The translations under genes were made by a program, and so were the position numbers. Of a stretch of DNA of 64,000 bases, positions 35,640 to 46,404 are shown in pieces. The notes beneath the pieces are model-generated. The model had not been told where the DNA came from. It saw only the letters and a list, made by a program, of their open reading frames with translations, and did not search any database. The stretch is taken from the NCBI GenBank assembly GCA_009363875.1, contig CM018682.1, positions 65,618,031-65,682,030 on the forward strand, in the 5' to 3' direction. Position 1 is the stretch's first letter, and each line of letters begins with the position of its first letter. The stretch is from Mikania micrantha. Its lineage: Eukaryota; Streptophyta; Magnoliopsida; Asterales; Asteraceae.

Positions 35640-36728
35640 TATACTACTTCTAATAAAAGAATAACTCTAATGCCACATGGCATCTAACTAGCATGTCCAC
35701 CTCACTATTAGGACACATGTCAATCTAAAAAATATGCCATGTAATGCCATTTTACACATGTCAACACCACACAAATCCACAAAAATACCCTTCTAAATGA
35801 TACCCGGTTTATAGTTCACGCGGATCCTAATACCCGTAATAACCCCACACGCGGATCCTCCATCTAAGAAACCCTAACTCTTGATTACACAGCCATTCGT
35901 CCGCAATCGCCTCCAAGAATCTTCCTCTTCTCTAATACATGTTATTAAAAATCTCAATCTTGGAAACGCCATACGATCATGTACTCTTTCATTAAAAGAT
36001 TGTTGTATTTCCTTTTGTCACGGTGTAGGTGGAGATTGAAGAGTTCCGCAGCTTCAATCCGTTCGGTTTAGTTGAAGATTCCAAACAGGTGATTTATAAT
36101 CTAATCTTTTACGGTATTGAAGGTTACGATTGTAGAGTTTCCGATGTACAAGGCAGTCGCCATTAACAATCTTTATGCTTCGATTAGGGATCCATAGAAA
36201 TCATCGTTTGATGTTCATCAAATGACATTATTTTATCTCAAAGGAAAAAACGACGATTTAAACAATGGATTTGAACATGCACAAACTGATGTAACTTTAA
36301 TTCTTAAAATCGTCGTTTTGTTGTTCATCGATTTACTCATTAAAAATCTTTCTATGTTTAAGTTTAATTATTGAGTTTAGATATGTGAACCAAAGGGCCA
36401 ATTCGGGACACACCATTTGTGATTTTCATTATAACTTTCTTGCGAGGCCAATTTTGTTACGATTATATGCTCATTCTTTTATATCATCTTTGTTATAGTT
36501 TATTCTTCGAATATTAATATGTTCTTTCGATTTTGTTTAATTTTTGGTTGTATTAAAAAACTTGTTTTGATCCTTTTGGATCGAAAAACATCAATAGAGA
36601 TGCAAATTTTGTGTAGGATTGGATTTGCAATGTCTTATATTTTTTTTTTCAAAAAAATGTCAAATATTAAAGTTTTAACAAGGAACTATGGGTCTCCTTA
36701 TCAATCTCAGAAAGTTTCGTATGGATTA
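35640..36728 (+). other. Unassigned; possible captured gene fragment
   Basis: The left end (ATACTACTTCTAATAAAAG) resembles some plant Helitron starts, but I cannot find a matching 3' hairpin. 36029-36088 is a clean 20-codon open segment (GTGGAGATTGAAGAGTTCCG...) flanked by TGTAG and GTGATT, exon-like. The rest is T-rich. The protein source is not recognised. Confidence 0.25.
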
Positions 36729-36734
36729 AGATTA

Positions 36735-37860
36735 AGATGAATCTTCTTAACCTTGAGAATTTGCTGTAAGGTTTGTAAAAAAACAATAAAATGGAATTTT
36801 TTACTTCAAAACAGAGGCTACAAGCAAGTATAGTTTTATATATTAAAAAGGTTTTAGATATATTTTGAATGCAGATTTTATAAAATGATAATTTTTTTTG
36901 TTATAATTTATCCTTATAATGTGTTTTTAATTTTTTTTCATTTTCATCTGTTAATCTTTATTGGAATAATTTTTTTTTGTTTTGAATGCTTCTACAATTA
37001 AATTGGTTACGAAATTGAAATTATAGGTAAAGTGTCATTTTGTCACTCTTGAAAACATTGAGGGAACTGAAATCAGCTATGCTTGCTCTGCTAAGTTAGT
37101 TCAAATTGATATAAAATATCATTAAAAAATATATAAAACTTTTACATGTGATCATTGATGTCAATTTAATTGTTTCTTTACAAATAGATGAATTTGGTTA
37201 CTGTTGTAGATATTATAGACATTCAACTTTTGATCCATTGTGACCCATGTTAAGAGTTTGGCCATCAAAAGCTTATAAAACTAAATGTAGTTAATTTTGC
37301 AGTGCTGGGCTTTCGACTTTCAGATAAGTCATCTTAACCACAAGAATATTGTTTTACATTAGAAAAAAATATTGAAATAAAAATTTTGACTTCAATGTGG
37401 AGGCTGCATGCATACGTAATTCTATTTAGAAAAAAATGTTCCAAATGCGTTTTGGATGCATCATATACACACATTTTATAAAAATAGATAATTTCTTTGT
37501 TTTATTTCATCCTTTTAATGTGTTTTTTTTTTGTGTCTTTTATTTTTTTTCTTTTTAATCTACAATAGATAAGAGTTACTTTATGGCTCTTGAAAACATT
37601 GAGAGATTAAAGCAAGTAAAAGAAGCAAACTAAATTAAGATATGCTAGCTCAACTTAGTTGGTTCAAATTCATATAAAATATCATTAATAAATATAAAAA
37701 ACTTTTACATGTGATCACTGCATGTTTCTTTACAAATGAATCGATTTTGTTACTATTGTTGGTATTCTAGACATTCGACTTCTTATCTATTGTGGCCTGT
37801 TTTAAATGGATGGCAATCAAAAGTTGATAAACCTAAATGAAGTTAATGTGGTTGTTTGTA
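36735..37860. repeat. Ancient tandem duplication, about 590 bp, two copies
   Basis: The blocks ATCTTCTTAACC...GAGAAT, GAGGCT, CTCTTGAAAACATTGAG(G/A)GA, ATATAAAATATCATTAA, ACTTTTACATGTGATCA and GACATTC(A/G)ACTT occur in order at 36735-37310 and again at 37328-37860, with many changes. There is no coding evidence. Confidence 0.7.
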
Positions 37861-37904
37861 AATTTGTTCCATTTTGCTTATGAATACGACTCAATTTCTA
37901 TCGT

Positions 37905-38130
37905 GATTCATAGGGGCGGCCCTGAGAATTTAAGTGTCCTGGACGTATTAAGAAAAAAAGACCCCTAATGAATTATAAACTTTTGTTTTTTCGGTTTTGT
38001 ATTTCGAGATATAAGTAAATATATATATATATATATATATATAATTTAAAAACGATTTTTAATTTTTGTGCCCTTACAATAATTGGGCCTTAGACTGAGG
38101 TCGGGTTTGCCCCTCCTCAGGGCCTCCCAT
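37905..38130. mobile_element. Possible MITE with GGCCCTGAG ends
   Basis: AGGGGCGGCCCTGAGAATTT at 37910 faces CTCAGGGCCTCCC near 38117, an imperfect inverted repeat around an AT-rich core with (TA)n at 38020-38042. It abuts and probably truncates gag of element D. Confidence 0.45.
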
Positions 38131-38279
38131 GGTGTATGTGGTACTGCAGGTGTCGCCTGAGAGGCTGCAGACGAAGCCTCGACAGGATCCGAGTCTGGTC
38201 CTGCACTGGAACTCGGGGTATCGTCCAACACAACATAGGGGAATCTCTGATAAATATACCTTTCACCTTGGTCGGCCAT
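38131..38279 (-). pseudogene. D: N-terminus of a gypsy gag
   Basis: A start at 38279 opens MADQGERYIYQRFPYVVLDD and continues Ser/Pro-rich for about 50 codons. It is then cut by the MITE-like sequence. Its position, 340 bp downstream of a PBS on the same strand, makes it a Gag start of a gypsy-type element; I do not recognise the clade. Confidence 0.5.
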
Positions 38280-38571
38280 CGCTGTACAATCAAAATCTCT
38301 AATCAGTATCATGAAGTAAATATTAAATAACAATATTTAACATGAACATGATATGATGTTTCTTCCTATCTCGAAACAACTATTCGTCTTTATAGTTATT
38401 AGTGTTATGCTTGAATTAAATTAAACTAGAATGCACACGTGTTGCAAATTTCAGTTATGCTGGCCACTCATAACTAGAATTCGTACCACCTGATTATCCT
38501 GGCTTTATTCAAAACAAGTTTTGTTCGATAGTTATGTTCGGTGCTCTCTGTGTCACTATACGAGCCTATGG

Positions 38572-38628
38572 TTATAGTCTAGGTCTCTAAGTCCACCGAA
38601 TTCTCTATAACCTGTGGCTCTGATACCA
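38572..38628 (-). other. D: PBS and post-PBS hairpin
   Basis: The PBS TGGTATCAGAGCC (minus strand) is at 38616-38628. Arms GGTTATAG at 38572-38579 and CTATAACC at 38605-38612 can pair around a 25-nt loop. Confidence 0.85.
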
Positions 38629-38631
38629 CCC

Positions 38632-38744
38632 TGTCACACCCCCACCTCACGTCACCAAAGATGATGTCATTCGTCACTCTGAAATGGTTGCGGAAGCATA
38701 GTGGTGATGTCTCTGAGATGAGGGGTAACTTACTTGAACCAATA
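38632..38744 (-). repeat. D: fragment of gypsy 5' LTR
   Basis: It begins TGTCACACCCCCACCTCACG, like T1's LTR end, and is interrupted after 113 bp by element A's LTR at 38745. Confidence 0.8.
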
Positions 38745-39113
38745 TGTAGAGCCCACTAACACGATGAAGACTGACAAAGTCAACCCGGAAGAGTCAACAC
38801 TCAGTTTCTGATCATTTTCGTGTACAGCACTTCGAGTACACCACATGTTCGTGTACTCGAACTTTTGTTTTAGATTTCGAGTACACCTAGGCCTAGTATA
38901 TATAGACGTATTTTGTACAGGTTTAGGTTGGAATCCGAGGCATTTGCTCTCTAGACGTATTGAGGCACTTGTACTCGAAATTTTCAGTATTTATAAAAGT
39001 TTGCATTTTTCTACTTGCTTTCTTGATTCTAACTTGGATTCCGCACTTGTTAGAGATCATTGATGATGATTATGAAGATAAAGTTTGGTTTTTGATCCGT
39101 TTTGAGACCTACA
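38745..39113 (+). repeat. A: SIRE-like copia 5' LTR (369 bp)
   Basis: Its TGTAG...CTACA ends sit three bases before a PBS. Inside, four TTCG(A/T)GTAC motifs (38817, 38831, 38848, 38876) precede a TATA box, TATATATAG (38897-38905). The 3' LTR must lie beyond the right edge. Confidence 0.75.
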
Positions 39114-39115
39114 AG

Positions 39116-39128
39116 TGGTATCAGAGCC
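39116..39128 (+). other. A: primer binding site
   Basis: TGGTATCAGAGCC, initiator tRNA-Met type, two bases after the LTR. Confidence 0.93.
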
Positions 39129-39147
39129 AGAGTGCTCTTTTCATCAT

Positions 39148-39157
39148 CAAGGTAACA
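39148..39157 (+). other. A: candidate splice donor in leader
   Basis: TCAAG|GTAACA, intron side 39152, lies 23 nt after the PBS, where retroviral major donors commonly sit. It is a possible partner for the acceptor at 51695. Confidence 0.35.
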
Positions 39158-39268
39158 ACTTTTTGAAGCAAGTTTACTACTTTATCATTCTTCTTTACTC
39201 CTACTAGCTGCTGTATAAATTTGGGACTACAAATCTTAAGAAATAATTTTATAAAATTTTTCTTAAGT

Positions 39269-39273
39269 ATTTT
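39269..39273 (+). other. TSD ATTTT of the 4-kb solo LTR
   Basis: ATTTT here and at 43318-43322 flank the LTR exactly. Confidence 0.9.
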
Positions 39274-40185
39274 TGTCACACCCCGAGCTGCGGGGTAGGA
39301 TCGGGTTTCCCTGACGGGCGGAAGGTTCCCGGGGCGCGATATCGAGAGTGATAATCGAAATGATCAGATTGTTTACATTGCACATGATGTATAAGTGAGA
39401 AACTTGCTAAATATAATAGAATTACAAAGTTAAATTACATCAGTATTGTTTATAATTTAACAATGTAAATCTACCATCAACATCATAAATTTCTATCTTG
39501 TATTTACACAAGATATACAAAATAATTTGTATAATGATGTCTTCAAAAGTATGCAGGTCCAAAATACTAAGTCTTCTATCGGAAGTCCTAGTCCAAAATA
39601 AATGACTTCTTAATTGACCTGTTCGTCACCTGAGAAGTCATGCAAAAAGATCAAGTCAACACATGGTTGGTGAGTTCATATAGTTTAGTAGTTGAAAATG
39701 ATTTGAAAATGTTCCTTTCGGTAAAGACCCTAACCTCATTAACTTCAATGTAATATCCATATCGGTATGCTTATATATAGGGCATACCCCTGAGTCGAGC
39801 CTACAAGCCCGCCCAGACGCCATCCCACCACATACTAATACGCATATGACACTGTTGTTAATGATAATTAAGCATTTTTACCCTACAAACCTCTTATTTG
39901 AATTATGTTTTCCAAAACTTGATTTACCTTTGATCCTCTTGAGTTCCTCATAGATATATGATTTCCCAAAAGTCAGTGATAGAAATAAAATGTTGAATAT
40001 TTAATTAAATAATTAAATAAAACATTTAAATACAACTAAGACATGATGATTGGGCCTTGTTTGACTCAATCAATTAGACTTAGTTGTTGGTGGTTGTCCA
40101 AGTTGTAACCTCTCACACGTGACCCATGTCAGGCATAACTCACAAGGAGTACACCTGAACTGAGCGGGATTTTAAATGTTTTGCC

Positions 40186-40360
40186 CGTTACAGCCTGACC
40201 CAATGGTCTTCTGCATCTGAAAGGGACTTTAAGGATATCCTTTGATTCTTGATCTCTTGATTCTCTTGATTTGACTTTGATATTGATTTCATTTGATCGT
40301 TCATGTTATTGCCCATTACAGCCTGACCCAATGGTCTTCTGCATCTGAAAGGGACTTTAT
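40186..40360. repeat. 45-bp direct repeat in the 4-kb LTR
   Basis: TTACAGCCTGACCCAATGGT followed by CTTCTGCATCTGAAAGGGAC occurs twice, 126 bp apart, without mismatches. Confidence 0.9.
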
Positions 40361-41869
40361 ATGTGTGTTACACGTGGTCTTGATTCCCTATACAACTGAC
40401 ATCCACCTTAACTTGAGTATTAATGATTTCATTAGATCATAATGATTTCATTATTTTCATGATTCACACACATTTATGATTTCTGATTCCTTGAGTCTCT
40501 TGATCTTGATCTTTAGAATTCCCATGATTCACAATGATAATTGATTTGATTATGATTCTTTGTTCTCAGATTCCACACTGAATTGGATTTCCTTTGAATT
40601 TTGATCCTTTGATTTTGTTAATTTGATTTCACTTTGAATTTAGATTCTTGAATTTGAACTTGATGGACTAAGGGTTGATTTAGAGTTTAAATTTAAAGTA
40701 TTACTCATAAGAGTACTTTAATTAATTTGGATATTTGATCTATTTAATAATTACCCAGACAGGAGTCTAGGGTATCAACAAACATATATATGTAAAACAT
40801 ATAATAAATAAAAGCATTTAAATAAACAGTTTAAATAAAAACAGTTTACGCATGCTTCTCAGCCCCGCGTTTTAAAACAAAATGTTTAGAAAAGGGGCAA
40901 TGAACTCACCTGTGCTGCTCTGAAATGAATTACCACAAAAGATATGCGCGCTCTTTGATTGTTGCTTATGTATCTTTAGTACCTGAGTTATTTTAAGAAG
41001 ATTTGTAGACGATAAGTATTTATAATAGTCGTAACTAGCGTTTGGTCTCGGTGTGCAACTAAGTGTCCTGTGATACTAATGCGATTCTAAGATCCTATCT
41101 AATTAATCTAACATATTACCCGTAAGTAAACCCCTTTTTTCCCACATTATTATTACAAGTCCTTTGTTAAACTATTTTTAATATAATTTATTTTAAGTTA
41201 AACTTTTATTTAGAAATCACTCCTTTATTTTAATTTGAAAACAACTTACAATTTAATTTCTTTTATGAAAAACATAATTAATTTAAGAAAATGGAATCTT
41301 ACACATGATGGGCTTGGGTTAATCCAATTGGATTAACCTTGGCCCAAATACTAACCTTTTGATTACCCACTGATTCTTTGATTAACTTGTCTTCGGTAAT
41401 TCAAGTGAATTATTTAGACAACTCATATGTTCTTATAACTCGTCTAATTGTTAGGAGCTATTCATGAGAACAACCCATAACCTTAGACTTAATGTCTTTG
41501 TTTCCCAATGCCTTCACAATATGTTAATCCCAAAAGATGTTGACATTAATGTATTGATTTTAATGTGATTCATGAAAACTTCCTTTAATGAAACCCTAAT
41601 TAATTTCATTAGCTCACCCATTTCGTTGTTAACTTCACTTCCATTTGATAGCTAGGTTTTCATATTTAATCCTTTGTTTCCCCCAGAGTTGACACCATGT
41701 ATATGAAAACTCTATTATAGTTCCCATGCACACACACACACACCATGCACACATGTAAAGTGTGTGTGTGAATGTTTAAAGCTTCCCATTCATCTCATGC
41801 ATACAATACCCCTTAATCGTGGTCACTGTTTCTAACCCAACCCTTAACCGAAGTAACCCTAATCCATGC

Positions 41870-42260
41870 ATCTTGGCCGAATAATATTGTGGGCCGAAAG
41901 AGAGTTGGCCGGATGTAAGCTGACCGAAAACGGTTAGACCGCATGGCCATGGGCGAATGGACCACGACCGAATGAGGGTTAGTCGAATAGGGCTCGGTCG
42001 AGTGAGACCTAGCCGAAGGGGCGTAGGGCGAATGGGTTGAGCCGAAGAAGTCTGGCCGGTCGAATGAGTAGGCCGATCGAATGAGAGCGCCGAATGGGTG
42101 TTTGGTCGAATGTCTTGAGCCCGAATGGAGGTGATGGTCGAATGGAGCTAAGCCGTATGACCATGGGCGACTGAAGCTTCATACTCAACTAAGCCCATTC
42201 GGCCGAATAGGAGTTGGGCTCATTCGGCGAGCTGTGGCTTGTCATTCGGCCAAGGTAATT
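41870..42260. repeat. Degenerate CGAATG/CATTCG array
   Basis: About 15 copies of CGAATG-like hexamers, often GGTCGAATG or GGCCGAATG, with 15-30-bp spacing. In transcription (minus) order they lie downstream of the TATA box. Confidence 0.7.
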
Positions 42261-43320
42261 TCGAACGAGGGAGTCATGAGTTTCGATCTTGATGGCTAGG
42301 CTGGATGAGAGGGTTTGTTCCTAAGCATCCTAGACATGTTTGTGTGCAAGTTCTAAGGGCTAAAGAGGTGGGTAACCCGGTTAAAGAGGGTGGTCGAAAC
42401 TAGGGTTTTCAAACCCTAAAACCGAACACTAAAATCGAGTTTTACCTCAAATCGGCTGGATAAACTCTTAGATCCGTTGTACTTCTGCGATCTACAAGTT
42501 GTGATGATTGTTTTGGCCCCAAGAACACATGATTTCATCAAGAAATGAGGAAGAAATCTTAGAGAGAGTGTGGGAAGTTCTAGAGAGAGAAAGTGACGGG
42601 TTTTTGTTTTTAGAGAGAGAGTGAAGAGGCTAAAAATGAAGGAGAAGACTCATTCCGGGTATTTATACCCCGGGTGAGTTCGGGTTCGTTCCGGTTGCTA
42701 GGTTTCGCGAAAGATGTCGGTTTCGTTTCGTTTTTCGTAACGAAACGTTACGGTTTTAAAATAGAAGTTATAAAATTATTTTCGGTGGTTATTCCTAGTA
42801 AATTAACTAAATATCTTATATTTATTTTAAATTTTCAAAATTATTTAATTTACTGTTTAAAATTGAATCGTACGGTCGTCGCGCGTATTCGTTCGAATCG
42901 TCACCCGTACAAACACGGCGATAACTATACTTTTCAATATCGTTTTCCTATTATTGGATATCATTCAGAACGTTAAACTTTCAGAGTTATTCGTACAGAT
43001 CGTCAGCTATACGAACAATCTGTCGGTTTAGCATTCACGTAACAACATCCATGTTGTTTTGCTCTGTAAAGCCTCACATACGTTTATACATAATAAAATC
43101 CTAACAGATAATCACGTGATGGAACTGTATCGCCAGATAGTTATCTGACTGATGAACCACAGTTCTGAGTTTCGTTTCTGAAATGATTCTGAAACTGTGC
43201 TTTGATAACATAGAATGATAGTGATATATGAACCACAACTAGCACAGGTACCTGATTTACTGTTCATTTTACTGTAACGATCACTGTTCCGGTGACGTTT
43301 CCGGCACTGATGTTACAATT

Positions 43321-43591
43321 TTCGAGTTCAAAATTTTTCGAGTTCAGCTATTTCGAGTATAGATAGAGTGTTCGAAGAACAGCTGCAGTTCGAGTACAAG
43401 AGGAGTTCGACTACAGGGGATTTTCGAGTACAAGAGGATTTCGAATACAGCATCAATTTCGAATACAAATTGAATTTCGTGTACTAATTGGTTTCGAGTA
43501 CACCCAGGACTTCGAGTATAGACTTATCTGTTTTACTTCGAGCAGTTCTATTGATCTGTACCTACAGGGAGCTACAGGGAATTCGTGTACT
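43321..43591 (+). repeat. A: leader array of TTCGAGTACA motifs, 17-18-nt period
   Basis: Twelve variants of TTCG(A/T)GTACA, with a regular run at 43389, 43406, 43423, 43440, 43458, 43476, 43493 and 43511. The same motif is in A's LTR and before its extra ORF. The array directly precedes gag. Confidence 0.85.
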
Positions 43592-43617
43592 ACACTTACA
43601 AAATTTCCTGATTCATC

Positions 43618-46361
43618 ATGGCTTCAAAGAATGTGACAAATTTGTCCAACTTACTTAATCTGGACAATGAAATCGGCACCGGAACAAAGCCACCAAGGCT
43701 CGTGTCAGGAGATAACTTCCAAGACTGGAAATTCAGATTTCAGTCGTTCATCAAGTATACTGATCCAAAGCTTTGGAGATCTATCGAAGAGGGTCCCTTT
43801 GTGCCCTCATACCAGAGTGAAATCAATGGTCCTCTTGTTGCTAAGGATCCTGAATTGTACACTGACAATGACATCCTCATGATGGAAAAGGATGAAAAGG
43901 CCTATGCTTCAATCACTATGGCTCTATCGACTGATGTTGCTCATGGATTTAAGGAACACAAGACAGCTAAGGAACTTTGGAATGCATTGGTTGAAAGATT
44001 TGAAGGAAATGAGGACATGCGAGAAAGTCGGAAGGACATGCTTAGGCAGAGGTTCAACATGTTTAACCACATCAAGGGAAAGTCTCTTGAAGCACAGCTT
44101 AACAGATTCACACATCTGATGACTGAAATGACAAGTTCTGGAATTGAGATGACCAAGGGAGAAGTAAACAAGAAGCTGCTGAACTCATTGCCTTACACTT
44201 GGAATTCAAACTGTACAACAATCAAAAGGACCAAGGATATGTACAAGACCTCTCTGAGTGAGCTGATGTCGATTATCAATTCCTATGATATGATGATAAG
44301 CAGAGAGCACTGAATCATGCCAGCTCCATGGGAATTGCTCCCGTATAAGAAAACTCTGCACTACTGTTTGCTATCAGTCTTCAGGCTCCAGGGATGCATC
44401 ACTATCAGAACTCTCCATCTCAATCACTTCCCTTTGAAACTGCCTTTCTATCATCTGGAAAAACCGGATCAGTGCCCAAAATCAATCCAGAAAGTGAAGA
44501 AAATCTGCTGCTGTTTAAGGGTTTCATGAACAGTTACAATGCTTTCATAGCAGGAGAGTTGGCACCCTACAATCTTACCCAAGACAATCTAGAGCAGATA
44601 AATCCAGCTGATGTTGAGGAAATGGATATCTCATGGCAGATGTCTATGGCAGTGTTTAGAGCAAAGAAGTTCATCAAAAGATATGGAAGAAACAGCTTTG
44701 GAAACAATCCAGGAAAGAAGCTTGGTTTTGATAAGTCAAAGCTGCGATGTTACAACTGTGACCAACCGGGTCACTTTGCCAGAGAATGTAAGCAGCCAAA
44801 GGTGGCTAAGGAAGGAGAAAAGAAGCCTGAAGAGAAAGTTGTGACTGCTGCTGCAGGAGGAAGTGATAGTACGTTCAAAGCACTGGTGACCCAAGAGACT
44901 GACTCTTATGACTGGAGTGATCAAGTGCAGGAACTGGAGCTGACTCTGAGTCACGCATTCATGGCTGAGGTGGACGACAAACAAAAGGAGGTAACTGAAA
45001 ATCTTTGCTCTACCTCTTGCATAGATAAAGTGTTTAAGTATCGGTCACATAATGAATCACTAATCAAAGAAGCAACTAAACTTGAATACTTTAACTCAGA
45101 ATTTCTTAAAAATGAAGGAATTTTTAAAAGGAAACTTGAAGCCGAGGGTCGGGATGTGGCAAGGCTAAAGGAACTTTTAAGTGATAAAGAGTCCAACTAT
45201 CGTGATGCTAGACGCAAAATCGATGAACTCACTTTGGAGTTGGACCAAGTTAAAATTCAACTTTCTAAAATTTCAGTAAAATGTGAAAAATTTGATTATT
45301 GAAGCAAAGTTTTAGAAAACATGGTAAGCATACAATACAGGGAAAAGAGGGGTAAGGGTCTTGGTTTTAAGGAGTGTGAACCACCCTTTAACCATAATTA
45401 CTCAAGCATGCCAAGGATCAACACATCTGTTGATGACTTGGAATTGGATTCTGATCGTGCTTGCGATTTCCCCACCAAACCAGTTATGCTCACAGCTGAC
45501 CCCGTTATGACTAATGATTCTGAGGTTTGTGCAGAAAAACTAAGTGTTACAGGTTTAGAGGAGAAGAAGGTCAAAAGAAGTGCTGGGAGGAGCACAGATT
45601 GTTCAACATCTACAAGCCAATTATCTTTTGTTCCAAAAACTGATTTTGTTGGAAAATTTGATGAAATTAACATTAATCTTAATGATATGTTGAAACATTT
45701 TCAAAAGACGTTTGCTATACATCATGTCACAAAATCAACTTCCTCTCCTTTGACAAAACAGACAGCGCCGGCTTATTCCACAGTTACCAAAGAGGAAGGT
45801 TCACAGTTGAACCCTAACTGTGAACCTTATATTCCAACTGGGTTATTGGAACAAATTTCTTCAAACTTATCCTCTAGTCGAAGTCACTGTGATGTAAAGC
45901 CCTTTGACGCAATTGAATTTCACCAAAAGGTCTGCTGCTATGCATGTGGAAAACCAGGCCACATTGCTCGACACTGTCTGCACCGACCTACTGAGTTCTT
46001 CTATGGGAAGAATCAGAAGGTCACACCTAAGGCTAAACTGATTAACAAACATGTGAGGATTGTTCCATCCTCTAAGCCTAAGGTAACCCCTCAACAGGGG
46101 ACTCAGACTCAGACTCCTTCCACTGCTAAAAGGGACAAGAAATCAAACCAAACTCAATCAGGTTTTCATAAGCAAACTCCAAGGATTTTTAAAACTGAAA
46201 CTGAAACTAACTCTCCTCAAATTTCTAAAATAAAACCAGTTGACCATGGCAGTGGAAGCAAGTCAAAATATATTGAAAACAATTCGGACAGACCCAAAAA
46301 CAGACCCAAACCTAAAAAAACAAAGTGTATTCTATTTCCAAAGTGCCTAAATCTATTATGA
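43618..46361 (+). pseudogene. A: copia gag (SIRE-like), broken
   Basis: The start at 43618 opens MASKNVTNLSNLLNLDNE. The N-terminal part is the copia gag domain (LVSGDNFQDWKFRFQSFI, ELWNALVERFEG, LLNSLPYTWN). A frameshift near 44305 and further damage to about 44400 interrupt it. The frame resumes with a zinc knuckle, CYNCDQPGHFAREC (near 44750), then an acidic coiled-coil region (about 45060-45300). TGA at 45300-45302 is another break. The last part (45321-46361) has a second knuckle, CYACGKPGHIARHC (near 45940), and a basic tail. SIRE-type Gags are unusually long, with two knuckles and a coiled coil, as here. Confidence 0.85.
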
Positions 46362-46381
46362 TTTGGGTACCGGTATCTCAT

Positions 46382-46404
46382 TAGTTGAGTGTATGTGGTG
46401 CAGG
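46382..46404 (+). other. A: gag/protease junction with conserved stop
   Basis: The gag frame ends WVPVSH-TAG, and the pol frame has TGA at 46386-46388 followed by GTGTATGTGGTGCAGGG. Element B has TGAGTGTGTTGATGTATGCAGGG at the same place. Both resemble a stop followed by a 3' splice site. Confidence 0.5.

Larger units (their letters stand above)
39274..43317 (-). repeat. Gypsy solo LTR, 4,044 bp, inside A's leader
   Basis: Plus-strand ends are TGTCACACCCCGAG and CTGATGTTACA, with a 5-bp TSD ATTTT. Minus orientation is shown by a TATA box (TATAAAT, plus 42661-42667), donor-like CAGGTGAGTTCATTGCCCC (plus 40893-40911) and acceptor-like CTTCTCAG (ending plus 39630). The segment between these would be 1,280 nt, longer than in the other LTR families. 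Internal repeats are a 45-bp perfect duplication (40190-40234 and 40316-40360) and a degenerate (G)CCGAATG array at 41870-42250. There is no PBS or coding sequence, hence solo. ORFs within it are not convincing. Confidence 0.92.

Noticed and set aside
41740..41775. CACACACA/GTGTGTGTG pair as a regulatory hairpin
   Set aside because: Simple-sequence repeats facing each other. It has no sign of conservation.
43389..43520. Evenly spaced short repeats resembling a CRISPR array
   Set aside because: Units are 10 bp with 7-8-bp gaps and variable sequence, in a plant retrotransposon leader. Unit and spacer sizes do not fit CRISPR.
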